Assembly: GCF_028993635.1 (NCBI RefSeq)
Contig: NZ_CP118631.1
Span: forward strand, 5,766,001 to 5,830,000
Reading direction: 5' to 3'
From: Mucilaginibacter sp. SJ
Lineage (GTDB): Bacteria; Bacteroidota; Bacteroidia; Sphingobacteriales; Sphingobacteriaceae
DNA: 64,000 bases
Shown here in pieces: positions 17,543-26,233 of the stretch. The notes below the pieces were generated by a model. The model had not been told where the DNA came from, did not search any database, and saw only the letters and a list, made by a program, of their open reading frames with translations. Positions within the stretch are counted from its first letter, which is position 1. Each line of letters starts with the position of its first letter. Both the position numbers and the translations under genes were made by a program.

Positions 17543-18109
17543 ATGCAAACACTCCAATTCAAAATTCAAATAAAACACCTCCAAGACCCACCTGTTTGGC
17601 GGCGGGTATTAGTACCTGCAGATATCACTTTTGATGACCTGCATTATATTATACAAATAGTTTTTGGCTGGGAAAACTGCCATTTGTACCAGTTTTCGGA
17701 AAAAGGGTATTCATCAAAAACTTTTTATAAAGTGCCTGATGAGTACGATGACGATACAGTGGAAGACAGCACGGAAACTATTATTACGGAAGTGTTTACT
17801 AAACCTAAGCAAAAGTTTACCTACATATATGATTTTGGAGATGATTGGAAACACGATATCGTTTTAGAAAAAATAGTAGACACGGAGAATGCCATTCCCG
17901 TGTGTCTGACTGGTGAAGGTGCTTGCCCTCCTGAAGATTGCGGCGGCATACCAGGCTATTACAATTTGATTGAAGTATTAAGCGATCCTAAAAATCCTGA
18001 ATACAAAGAAATGAAAAGCTGGCTCGGGCTTGGTAAAAATGAGCAATGGGATGTTAACGCTTTTGATATTACAGCGATCAACGAAGAGCTTAAAGAAAGC
18101 TATACTTGA
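17543..18109 (+). CDS. pRiA4b ORF-3-like (IS1096 TnpR-like) protein
   Basis: Member of the plasmid pRiA4b ORF-3 family, a small cytosolic fold found with mobile elements and defence loci; its molecular role is not established. The family signatures are FKIQIKHLQDPPVWRRVLVPADITFDDLHYIIQIVFGW, split here as LQDPPVWRRV and DLHYIIQIVFGW. Then come FTYIYDFGDDWKHDIVLE and the cysteine-containing CLTGEGACPPEDCGGIPGYY. I chose the ATG at 17543, 1 nt after the cas9 stop, giving 188 residues; an ATG at 17528 inside cas9 is also possible. Either way it should be translated from the cas9 message. It could be a cas9-linked accessory gene or a passenger. Confidence 0.85.
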   Translation: MQTLQFKIQIKHLQDPPVWRRVLVPADITFDDLHYIIQIVFGWENCHLYQFSEKGYSSKTFYKVPDEYDDDTVEDSTETIITEVFTKPKQKFTYIYDFGDDWKHDIVLEKIVDTENAIPVCLTGEGACPPEDCGGIPGYYNLIEVLSDPKNPEYKEMKSWLGLGKNEQWDVNAFDITAINEELKESYT

Positions 18110-18168
18110 ATAGAAAAAATTGAAAAAAATACTCTTCAACATCAAATAATTAACCAAGCCTCATTATT

Positions 18169-18308
18169 ATGAGTAATAACACCCGCCTAAACATCCTCCG
18201 CTACTGGCGCGACACCATGGCCGATGCCGCACCGCACGTGTGGTGATTGAAGTGGATAAAACCATACATCAAAAGTCGGCGAAATTGGATTTGGAAAAAG
18301 CCTGAAAC
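18169..18308 (+). pseudogene. Broken start of an unidentified gene
   Basis: ATG at 18169 opens MSNNTRLNILRYWRDTMADA and stops at 18246 after 26 codons. A second frame overlapping the stop continues as RVVIEVDKTIHQKSAKLDLEKA to a stop near 18304. Together they read like the amino end of one larger protein broken by a frameshift and deletion. I do not recognise the family. The position directly after the Cas9 unit suggests a former defence gene, but this is inference only. Confidence 0.35.
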
Positions 18309-18679
18309 GAAAAATAGCCTTACTCGGCAGAAAAAGTTTAACTCCGTGGATTCAGTTGATAATTCCTGCTCTGCTTGATATTATACTTAGGTTGCTCCCG
18401 TAACTTTGATCGTGGTGTTGATCGTTCTCATCAAACTGTTCATTATAGTTTTAATACGGTTATCGCTCTTGTTACCGCCGATCATCTTAGCAAAGTTTAA
18501 ATTGGTTGTGCTTAAAGCGGAAGTAATATAATGAAAAAAGGTGTTCGGTAGTCTGTAGTCTTAATCCGCTCTAATTGTTGGTTAAATAAATGCCATCGTT
18601 TATTACCTGCCTATGACTACTAAAAAGTAAAACGGAAGAAAATTGTGTTTGCTAAAATAATTATTAGATTTGAATGCCA

Positions 18680-18720
18680 GTTATAATCTATTCTCCAAGT
18701 CAGATTGGTTATAATCTATT
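18680..18720 (+). repeat. 13-bp direct repeat upstream of the sigma factor gene
   Basis: GTTATAATCTATT occurs at 18680-18692 and at 18708-18720, 28 bp apart start to start. It lies about 100 nt before the ECF sigma start and could be a regulator-binding pair or a chance duplication. Confidence 0.4.
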
Positions 18721-18818
18721 GATAAAGAACTTCCGACGGTACTCCTGTTAAAAACGGGTGATGATCCGTTACCCTGATTTATATTCAAATTATTTTTATA
18801 TAGATAGCCGGTATAGAA

Positions 18819-19415
18819 ATGTTAATACAATTAGATGAGAGTGAATTGTTAGCGCGGCTTTCAAAAGGGGACCGAAAGGCTTTTACTTTATTGTATAACC
18901 GCAATATCAATAATCTGTATCGTTACATCTATTTGATTTGCCGATCATCCGAATTAACCGAAGAAATTGTTCAATGTGTTTTTATAAAGATTTGGGAGCG
19001 TAGGGAATCATTAGCAAATGTTGTTTCTTTCCGGTCGTATGTTTATCGCTCTGCTAAAAACCTTTTACTGGATCAGATTAAGAAAAGCAAAACTGAGGCG
19101 CAGGCATTGGTTAAAGTTCAACCTCTTTCTGAAGAGAGTTCTGAACGATCAGATGCAAAAATAAATTACAAAGATTTTTACCTGATGGCACAGGACGCTA
19201 TCAATCTGTTGCCCGAAAAAAGAAGGCAGATTGTAGAACTTCGTACCAAAGACGAACTCTCTTTGGATGAAATTGCCGAAAAACTGTCTATCTCTAAAGC
19301 CACTGTAAAAAAGCAACTATACAGCGGGATGGACTTTGTAAGGAAACATATGCTTGCCCATGGCGAGCTAACCGTCGGTGTTTTTCTTGTTGGGGCCTGG
19401 AAGCATTTATTTTAA
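18819..19415 (+). CDS. ECF sigma-70 factor (FecI-type, PUL regulator)
   Basis: RNA polymerase sigma factor expected to switch on the downstream SusC/SusD operon. It is 198 residues. The sigma-2 region (AFTLLYNRNINNLYRYIYLIC to LDQIKKSK) covers about 20-90. The sigma-4 region (LLPEKRRQIVELRTKDELSLDEIAEKLSISKATVKKQL) covers about 130-185 with a helix-turn-helix. It lies 96 nt before the FecR gene. Together with the STN domain of the SusC receptor this is the classic three-part trans-envelope relay: ligand-bound receptor signals FecR, which releases the sigma factor. Confidence 0.95.
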   Translation: MLIQLDESELLARLSKGDRKAFTLLYNRNINNLYRYIYLICRSSELTEEIVQCVFIKIWERRESLANVVSFRSYVYRSAKNLLLDQIKKSKTEAQALVKVQPLSEESSERSDAKINYKDFYLMAQDAINLLPEKRRQIVELRTKDELSLDEIAEKLSISKATVKKQLYSGMDFVRKHMLAHGELTVGVFLVGAWKHLF

Positions 19416-19511
19416 ACCCAGCCAGGGTATCTTTTTCTTTTTTTTGATGATTATTAAAAAATATTTTTTTTAGCGTCATCCTTTATTTCTTCCCGGTCGT
19501 CTTACACATAT

Positions 19512-20702
19512 ATGGACGAAATAGCACGGAACAATTTCCTTAAAAAATTTTCTGAAAACCGGCATACCGAACAGGAGCACAAGGCTTTTATCAAATGGCT
19601 TGAATCACTTCCAGATGAGGAGGTTGATGCTTTACTGGAGCAGTACGGTGATTTTTTTAAAAATCTTCCAGACCAGGAGACAGCTAATCATCCCGAACTG
19701 CTTGCTAAAATTGAGGCCCAACTTGATGCTGCCGAAAATGAGGAGAGTCAGTACCATAGCATTCGACCTAAAACTCAATTTAAGAAACTAATAGCAATCG
19801 CCGCTTCGATTTTATTACTCATCACGGTAGGGATCGTCTTTAGGAATAGCCTGATAAAAGAGCAAACAATTGCAAATAATACTAAGGTAAATAAGATAAC
19901 TCCGGGTGGCAATAAAGCAGTGCTCACTTTGGCTGATGGTTCTCAAATTGTACTTGAAAGTGCCAAAAAAGGGGTGTTGGCTAATCAGCAAAATAGCATA
20001 GTTAACAAAACCGCCGATGGGAAGCTGGTATATGATGCATCTAAAAAACAGCAGGATAACAAACAGTTACAGTATGGCTATAACACCATCTCCACCCCAA
20101 ATGGCGGCCAGTACCAGGTTGTTTTGCCCGATGGTACCGTGGTTTGGCTAAATGCCGCTTCCTCGCTTAAATTTCCGGTTGCTTTTACTGGTAAGGAACG
20201 AAATGTTGAATTATCAGGGGAGGGATATTTTGAAGTTGCCAAGAATAAGGTTATGCCATTTAGGGTAACCGTAAATCATTCTACAGTTGAGGTATTGGGT
20301 ACCCACTTTAATATTATGGGGTATGCCGATGAAAAATCTACCAACACAACGCTGCTGGAAGGCTCTGTGAAAATAATTTCCAGCAATAAGCAAAAACTCA
20401 TTGTCCCCGGCGAACAGGCCCGTGTAAATGGCGAAATAGAAGTTGCCAAAGTAAATGCAACACAGGCTGTGGAATGGAAAAACGGAAATTTCAACTTCTC
20501 GCATGAAAATATAGAAACCATTATGCGTAAGGTGGCCCGCTGGTACAATGTAACTGTGCAATACCAGGGTACTATAACCAATGAGGGCTTTGTAGGCACG
20601 GTACCGCGTTCTGAAAATATAACTGAAGTTTTAAATGCACTTGAATTAACAGGGTTAGTACACTTTAAAATTATTGAGAGGAGGGTTATAGTTATGCCAT
20701 AA
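19512..20702 (+). CDS. FecR-type anti-sigma factor
   Basis: Inner-membrane regulator that holds the ECF sigma factor inactive and senses the SusC receptor through its periplasmic part. It is 396 residues. The cytoplasmic N-terminus runs to about residue 90, followed by one membrane helix (LIAIAASILLLITVGIVF, about 93-110). A periplasmic FecR domain (YNTISTPNGGQYQVVLPDGT to GTHFNIMGY) is followed by the C-terminal DUF4974 secretin-like domain (ENIETIMRKVARWYNVTVQY). It follows the sigma gene and precedes SusC on the same strand. Confidence 0.95.
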   Translation: MDEIARNNFLKKFSENRHTEQEHKAFIKWLESLPDEEVDALLEQYGDFFKNLPDQETANHPELLAKIEAQLDAAENEESQYHSIRPKTQFKKLIAIAASILLLITVGIVFRNSLIKEQTIANNTKVNKITPGGNKAVLTLADGSQIVLESAKKGVLANQQNSIVNKTADGKLVYDASKKQQDNKQLQYGYNTISTPNGGQYQVVLPDGTVVWLNAASSLKFPVAFTGKERNVELSGEGYFEVAKNKVMPFRVTVNHSTVEVLGTHFNIMGYADEKSTNTTLLEGSVKIISSNKQKLIVPGEQARVNGEIEVAKVNATQAVEWKNGNFNFSHENIETIMRKVARWYNVTVQYQGTITNEGFVGTVPRSENITEVLNALELTGLVHFKIIERRVIVMP

Positions 20703-20832
20703 ATCTACTCATGGTATAAACTAAAAACGAAACCGGAAGTGCAGCGAACACTCCCGGCTGATGTTTGAGTTTATAACCGATATATTATTGATCCACAACG
20801 ATAAACCAATTAAACCCAAACATTTCAAAGAT

Positions 20833-23800
20833 ATGAAATTTTATGCTCTTACCGGGTGTAGGCACTCCGCCTATATCCATAAATTTCTGTTGGTGATGAA
20901 ACTTACCATCGTTTTATTGATCACAGCTTTTGTCCAGGTATCCTTTGCAGGCCACGCACAGAACGTTACATTTTCAGGCAAAAATGCCCCTATTGTGCAG
21001 CTATTTAATGAGATCCAAAATCAAACAGGTTATACTTTTCTTTATACAGATGAAATGCTTACCGGAGCAAACCCCGTAAGTGTAGATTTTAAGCATACCC
21101 GCTTAACCGAGGTGCTGAAAACCTGTTTCCAAAATCAACCACTAACCTATATTATAAAGAACAAGGTCATCATAGTACAGCGTAAATTACCGGAGCCTGA
21201 ATTGCCGGTGGCGCAGGCAATAATTGTGAAAGGTAAAGTAAGTGATGACAAGGGGCTGCCGCTACCGGGTGTTACTATAACGCTAAAGGGAAAATCCGTT
21301 AATACCGTAACCGATAATTCAGGAGCTTATACCATTACCATCCCTTCGGGCGAAACTAATGCGGTGCTTGTATTTAGTTTCGTTGGTTTTGACTCGAAAG
21401 AAGTAGTTGTAGGCAGCCAAACGATCATTAACATCAAACTCAATGTTACAGACAATAAGCTGAATGAGATTGTGGTAGTTGGTTATGGTACTCAAAAAAG
21501 GGCCACATTAACAGGTTCGGTAGCAACAGTTAATGCCAAGGCCTTTGAAGATAAAGGCAGTTTGGCCAATCCATTTCAGGCATTGCAGGGGCAGGTACCG
21601 GGTGTGCTGATAACAAGGGGTTCGGCAGCGCCGGGTAACGAAGGATGGAATATCAATATCAGGGGGGCATCCTCCATAAATCCGACAGATGCATTAGTGG
21701 TAATTGATGGGGTTGCCGCTGTTGGCGTACGGTCGCTGGATGCTATCAATCCCAATGATATTGAAAGCATGTCGTTCCTCAAAGATGCATCGGCCGCTAT
21801 TTATGGCGCAAGGGCAGCAGGCGGCGTAGTGCTGATCACTACTAAAAAAGCCAAAAGCGGTAAAACCGTAGTGCAATATGATGGCTCGTTTTCGAGCAAG
21901 ATTGTCGGGCTTCAGCCTCATTTAATGAACGTGGAGCAATGGGCAAATGGGGTAATTACAGCCAGGAGAAATGATGGATTTGACGATAGCGATGTTTGGA
22001 TCAAGTATGGTAAGCTGGCTTTGGCTAATTTGAATAATTACATCGACCTTAAGACCTATGGCAGTAACCCCTTGCCAAACTTTAGTGATGTAAACGATTA
22101 TGTGTTTTTTAACAACAGCTGGACAAATGTTTTATGGGGAACGGCAAACTCTACCCAAAATAACCTAAGTGTTGCCGGCCGTACCGAAAAAGCAGGTTAT
22201 CGTATTTCTTTAGGATACATGGACGACGGAAGTATCCTGCGCTGGGGAAATAACTCTAATAAACGATACAATGTACGTTTGGCAAATGACTTCCTGATTG
22301 GCAGCAAGGTGAAAATTGAATCAAATATAGCTTATGACCGTAATGATGTTTTAACGCCTACGCTGATCAACAATGTACTTGGACAGTACGCTCAGCCCGG
22401 TATGCCTATCTCTACCATTAACGGCGGACCATATGCATGGGGCGGGCAACTTAACCCCAACTGGCAAGCCAAACTGGGCGGCGATAATCGTTTGACCAAA
22501 GCAAACGTTTATATCAATGAAAAAATTAATTATGACATTTTAAAAAGCCTGAAGTTTGTTGCCACCCTGGGTTATAACACCAATAATGCAAATCGTTATA
22601 CACAGCAAAATGCAATTCAGTGGTATAATTATTTAGGCACCGTGCCGGGTATTACCAATCCTACACAGGATGCATCTTATTTTAAACGTGCAAATCTTGG
22701 CGAAGACTATTATAATGCCAATGCTTATTTCGAATACAAAAATACCTTCAGTACCGACCATTCTGTAAGTGTTACAGCAGGCAGCCAGTATGAGCGCGAC
22801 GAATATGATTATTTTGATGCTACCGTCCTTAACCCGGTTTCACAGGATATTAAAACATTAACCGGTATCGGTAACCAAACCAATAGTGAAACTAAAAACC
22901 ACTATGCCATAGGTTCGGCATTTAGCAGGGTAAATTATGCCTATAAACAAAAATACCTGCTTGAGGCCAATTTCAGGTATGATGGGTCTTCCAAATTTGC
23001 CGAAGAAGACAGGTGGAAGGCTTTTTATGGTTTCTCTGCAGGTTGGAGGATCAGCCAGGAAAACTTCATGAAAGGCGCTACTTTCTTTAATGATTTAAAG
23101 CTGAGGGCATCCTACGGAGTTGTAGGTAATCAAAGCGGGATCGGTTTATATGATTATATCCAGCAATTGGTATTAGCTAAAACAGGTACTGTAACCAGCA
23201 ATAACCCGATTCTTGGCTCTGGACAGGCAGTAACCGTTGGGCCAACTAATGGCCTGGTGAGTTTGAACAGGACATGGGAGCGTATCAAAAACAGCAACAT
23301 TGCACTCGATTTCTTGATATTAAGAAGCCGTTTAACCGGTACTGCCGAATATTTTATAAAAGATAACGGTAACATGCTGTTACCACAAACTTACCCTACG
23401 ATTTTGGGAGCACAAGCTCCTGCGGCCAATATCGGTCACCTTAAAACCAATGGGTGGGAAGTTAGCTTATCATGGGCGGATAAAATTGGCCAGGTTGGCT
23501 ACAATGTAGGCGGTAACCTTAGCTATAATAAAAACAAGCTGATCAATATAAACGGGGCCACAACTATCTATGGTGGTTATAATGCTGCAACGCAGGGTTA
23601 CCCGATTGGTTCGGTATTTGGGCTGGAATATGCAGGCCGGATCCAAACACAGGCGCAGGCAGATGCCGCTACCAAACTAATTGCAGGATCTGATATTCCG
23701 GGGGGATCCTATACAGCTCAAATAGGTGATAACTCTTATAAAGATTTAAATGGCGACGGCAAAATTACCAGCGCCGATTATAAGTACCTCGGTACCGATG

Positions 23801-24318
23801 ATCCTCGGTATTCTTATTCCTTCAATGCCGGGGTACAGTGGAAAGGTTTTGATATCTCTGTAATTTTTCAGGGGGTAGGCAGCAGGACCATTTTCAGGAA
23901 TGGCGATGTATGGCGGGTGCCTTTTAGTGCCGTTTACCTGAATACAACCAATCAATCGGTAAACAATAACTGGACACCTGAAAATACCGGTGCCTATTAT
24001 CCTAAATATTCAACTAATGGTACTGTCAATTCCTACAATTATCAACCCTCTTCATGGTCGGTTGAGAATGGTGCTTATCTGCGTTTAAAAAATGCGGTAA
24101 TAGGTTATACGCTACCTCAAAAACTGATTTCTGCAACCAATTTTATATCAAAACTACGTGTTTATATCTCAGGAAACGACCTGTGGGAAATAACTAAAAT
24201 AAAAGATGGATGGGATCCGGAAGCGCCGCGAAATGTGATCACGACAGACGGAAGCCCTTATTACGGCCGCTATCCATTTTACAGATATTTAACTGCCGGT
24301 GTTAACGTTACCTTCTAA
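20833..24318 (+). CDS. SusC/RagA TonB-dependent receptor with STN domain
   Basis: Outer-membrane beta-barrel that imports oligosaccharides with TonB energy and a SusD lid. I start at the ATG 20833, where MKFYALTGCRHSAYIHKFLLVMKL, split as MKFYALTGC and FLLVMKLTIVLLITAF, gives the usual long signal peptide; an ATG at 20761 would add 24 residues. The STN signalling domain (NVTFSGKNAPIVQLFNEIQ) comes first. A carboxypeptidase-regulatory-like domain (VKGKVSDDKGLPLPGVTITL) and the TonB box and plug (NEIVVVGYGTQKRATLTGSV) follow, and then the barrel, which ends in aromatic RYLTAGVNVTF. The STN domain ties it to the upstream FecR and sigma genes. SusD starts 10 nt downstream. Confidence 0.96.
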   Translation: MKFYALTGCRHSAYIHKFLLVMKLTIVLLITAFVQVSFAGHAQNVTFSGKNAPIVQLFNEIQNQTGYTFLYTDEMLTGANPVSVDFKHTRLTEVLKTCFQNQPLTYIIKNKVIIVQRKLPEPELPVAQAIIVKGKVSDDKGLPLPGVTITLKGKSVNTVTDNSGAYTITIPSGETNAVLVFSFVGFDSKEVVVGSQTIINIKLNVTDNKLNEIVVVGYGTQKRATLTGSVATVNAKAFEDKGSLANPFQALQGQVPGVLITRGSAAPGNEGWNINIRGASSINPTDALVVIDGVAAVGVRSLDAINPNDIESMSFLKDASAAIYGARAAGGVVLITTKKAKSGKTVVQYDGSFSSKIVGLQPHLMNVEQWANGVITARRNDGFDDSDVWIKYGKLALANLNNYIDLKTYGSNPLPNFSDVNDYVFFNNSWTNVLWGTANSTQNNLSVAGRTEKAGYRISLGYMDDGSILRWGNNSNKRYNVRLANDFLIGSKVKIESNIAYDRNDVLTPTLINNVLGQYAQPGMPISTINGGPYAWGGQLNPNWQAKLGGDNRLTKANVYINEKINYDILKSLKFVATLGYNTNNANRYTQQNAIQWYNYLGTVPGITNPTQDASYFKRANLGEDYYNANAYFEYKNTFSTDHSVSVTAGSQYERDEYDYFDATVLNPVSQDIKTLTGIGNQTNSETKNHYAIGSAFSRVNYAYKQKYLLEANFRYDGSSKFAEEDRWKAFYGFSAGWRISQENFMKGATFFNDLKLRASYGVVGNQSGIGLYDYIQQLVLAKTGTVTSNNPILGSGQAVTVGPTNGLVSLNRTWERIKNSNIALDFLILRSRLTGTAEYFIKDNGNMLLPQTYPTILGAQAPAANIGHLKTNGWEVSLSWADKIGQVGYNVGGNLSYNKNKLININGATTIYGGYNAATQGYPIGSVFGLEYAGRIQTQAQADAATKLIAGSDIPGGSYTAQIGDNSYKDLNGDGKITSADYKYLGTDDPRYSYSFNAGVQWKGFDISVIFQGVGSRTIFRNGDVWRVPFSAVYLNTTNQSVNNNWTPENTGAYYPKYSTNGTVNSYNYQPSSWSVENGAYLRLKNAVIGYTLPQKLISATNFISKLRVYISGNDLWEITKIKDGWDPEAPRNVITTDGSPYYGRYPFYRYLTAGVNVTF

Positions 24319-24328
24319 TTTTAAAAAC

Positions 24329-26074
24329 ATGAAAAGATTTAATTATAAATATATCGTAGCCTTCGCATTGGTTGCTGCTGTGTTGGGCTGCAAAAAAGCG
24401 TTGAATTTAAACCCGCAGGATACCTTATCTGATGCTGCTTATTGGAAAAAAGCCAATGATTTTAAACTGGCCGCAAATGCATTTTACCTGTATGAAAGAA
24501 CATTTGCAGGCACAGTCACGGATGGTGTACACAGCGACCTGCGATCGGATTTATTAACTAACAGTACTAAAAACATTTACAGCCAGGGAACTAACAGTGT
24601 TGTACAAACAGACGGAACATATAATACAGATTACCAGCGCATCCGGAATATCAATTTTCTTTTAGATAAAGCTTCAACCTATGCTACACCGGCCGAAATA
24701 GCCCAGTACGTAGCCGAAGCCAAATTTTTCAGGGCATATGTGTATTTCGATCTTCTGCAAATCTTCGGTGGTGTAACTATCGTTTCAAAACCGTTGGATA
24801 CCAATGATCCATTATTGATGGCGGCGAGGAACTCGAGAGATGAAGTGACGGATTTTATTATAGCCGACCTGAATGCTGCAATTGCCGATCTGCCGCTGGA
24901 AAGTGTGCTTCGGTCTGCGGATGAAGGGCGTGTAAGTAAGGGCGCCGCTGGTGCTTTGCTGTCGAGGGTAGCCCTTTATGAAGGAACGTGGCAAAAATCA
25001 AGAGGAAACGCTACTCGCGCCAATACCTTACTGGATATAGCCATTAGCTCAAGTAAAGCTGTAATGACCAGCGGGCAGTATGCCTTGTTTGGTACAACCG
25101 GTTCAACCATTGCTTTAGGTGATTCGGCGCAGAAGTATATGTTCATACTTGAAAATACCAAATCAAATCCGGCAGGTATTACCAAATCGGCAAATACCGA
25201 GTATATCCTTTCAAACCGTTATGATGAAAGTATCCGTATCTCTAACCTTAACATAACCAAAACCACATTTGGCAATGGCCTTGTAGATTGGGCAACCCGC
25301 AAACTCGCTAATCTTTATTTATGCAGCGATGGTTTACCTATTGAAAAATCGCCATTGTTTAAAGGATATAGTACCGCCAGGTCTGAATTTGCCAACAGGG
25401 ACAAACGTATGCAATATACCTTAATGGTAAACGGCAATTACTACTGGAACAATACCAACTATCGTGTTACCTGGAAAAATGATGCTGCAGATCTGGCCAA
25501 CGCCGCTTTAAAACCCCTGGTTTCTAATTATGGTACTGGTTACCAGAACCAGAAATGGGCATCGGAAAGAAAGGTGGCCGACACCTATGAATCATATGAT
25601 TACCCTGTGATAAGGTATGCCGAAGTATTGCTGAACTTCGCTGAAGCTACTTACGAGCGTAACGGAAATATTTCTGATGCTGATTTAAATATCTCCTTAA
25701 ACCAGGTAAGGCACCGTGTAAACAGCGCAATGCCATTGCTTACTAATGATTTTGTAACCGCCAACGGTTTAAATATGCAAACAGAGATCAGGCGTGAGCG
25801 AACCATCGAATTGTATAATGAAGGCTTCCGCATAGATGACCTGAAACGCTGGAAAACCGCCGAAATGGAGATGCCGATGCCGGTACAGGGTATTAAATGG
25901 GCCGGTACCGAATTTGCCGCCATCTGGCCTGGGGCAAATACCATACCTCAGGATGCAAACGGCATTTTGATCATTGATAATAGCAGGACATGGCAGGATA
26001 AAAATTACCTGTTACCACTTCCTCAAGACCAGATTAAGTTAAATAGTAAGCTTACGCAAAATCCGGGTTGGTAA
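24329..26074 (+). CDS. SusD/RagB glycan-binding lipoprotein
   Basis: Surface lipoprotein that caps the SusC barrel and captures glycan. The ATG at 24329 gives a lipoprotein signal (MKRFNYKYIVAFALVAAVLGC) with cysteine at the lipobox; a GTG at 24299 inside susC is unlikely. N-terminal TPR-like helices (YVAEAKFFRAYVYFDLLQIFGG) and the family end (IRRERTIELYNEGFRIDDLKRW, then YLLPLPQDQIKLNSKLTQNPGW) are intact. It is 10 nt after susC and followed by a palindromic intergenic repeat. Confidence 0.96.
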   Translation: MKRFNYKYIVAFALVAAVLGCKKALNLNPQDTLSDAAYWKKANDFKLAANAFYLYERTFAGTVTDGVHSDLRSDLLTNSTKNIYSQGTNSVVQTDGTYNTDYQRIRNINFLLDKASTYATPAEIAQYVAEAKFFRAYVYFDLLQIFGGVTIVSKPLDTNDPLLMAARNSRDEVTDFIIADLNAAIADLPLESVLRSADEGRVSKGAAGALLSRVALYEGTWQKSRGNATRANTLLDIAISSSKAVMTSGQYALFGTTGSTIALGDSAQKYMFILENTKSNPAGITKSANTEYILSNRYDESIRISNLNITKTTFGNGLVDWATRKLANLYLCSDGLPIEKSPLFKGYSTARSEFANRDKRMQYTLMVNGNYYWNNTNYRVTWKNDAADLANAALKPLVSNYGTGYQNQKWASERKVADTYESYDYPVIRYAEVLLNFAEATYERNGNISDADLNISLNQVRHRVNSAMPLLTNDFVTANGLNMQTEIRRERTIELYNEGFRIDDLKRWKTAEMEMPMPVQGIKWAGTEFAAIWPGANTIPQDANGILIIDNSRTWQDKNYLLPLPQDQIKLNSKLTQNPGW

Positions 26075-26078
26075 ATAA

Positions 26079-26158
26079 GCCTCACCCCAGCCCTCTCCAA
26101 AGGAGAGGGGGCACTTTTTTGTTGAAGTCCTCTCCTTTGGAGAGGATTTAGGTGAGGC
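26079..26158. repeat. 80-bp palindromic intergenic repeat after susD
   Basis: GCCTCACC (26079-26086) pairs with GGTGAGGC (26151-26158). Inside it, two internally palindromic blocks CCTCTCCAAAGGAGAGG and CCTCTCCTTTGGAGAGG are separated by a TTTTTTGTTGAAGT loop. It has the character of the dispersed palindromic repeats common between Bacteroidetes genes and may attenuate or stabilise the susCD message. Confidence 0.75.
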
Positions 26159-26233
26159 CATAAGCAACAAATTTTAAAAGCGATTTCCCTCAACCAGATC
26201 AGCCTAAATACAAAATATTAAAAAGACCAAATT

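Larger units (their letters stand above)
18110..18818. other. 709-nt intergenic region with gene debris
   Basis: No intact gene is seen. It holds a truncated small frame (18169-18246) and, close to the sigma factor, a 13-bp direct repeat. The rest contains no frame I would defend. It marks the border between the defence locus and the polysaccharide utilisation locus. Confidence 0.6.
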
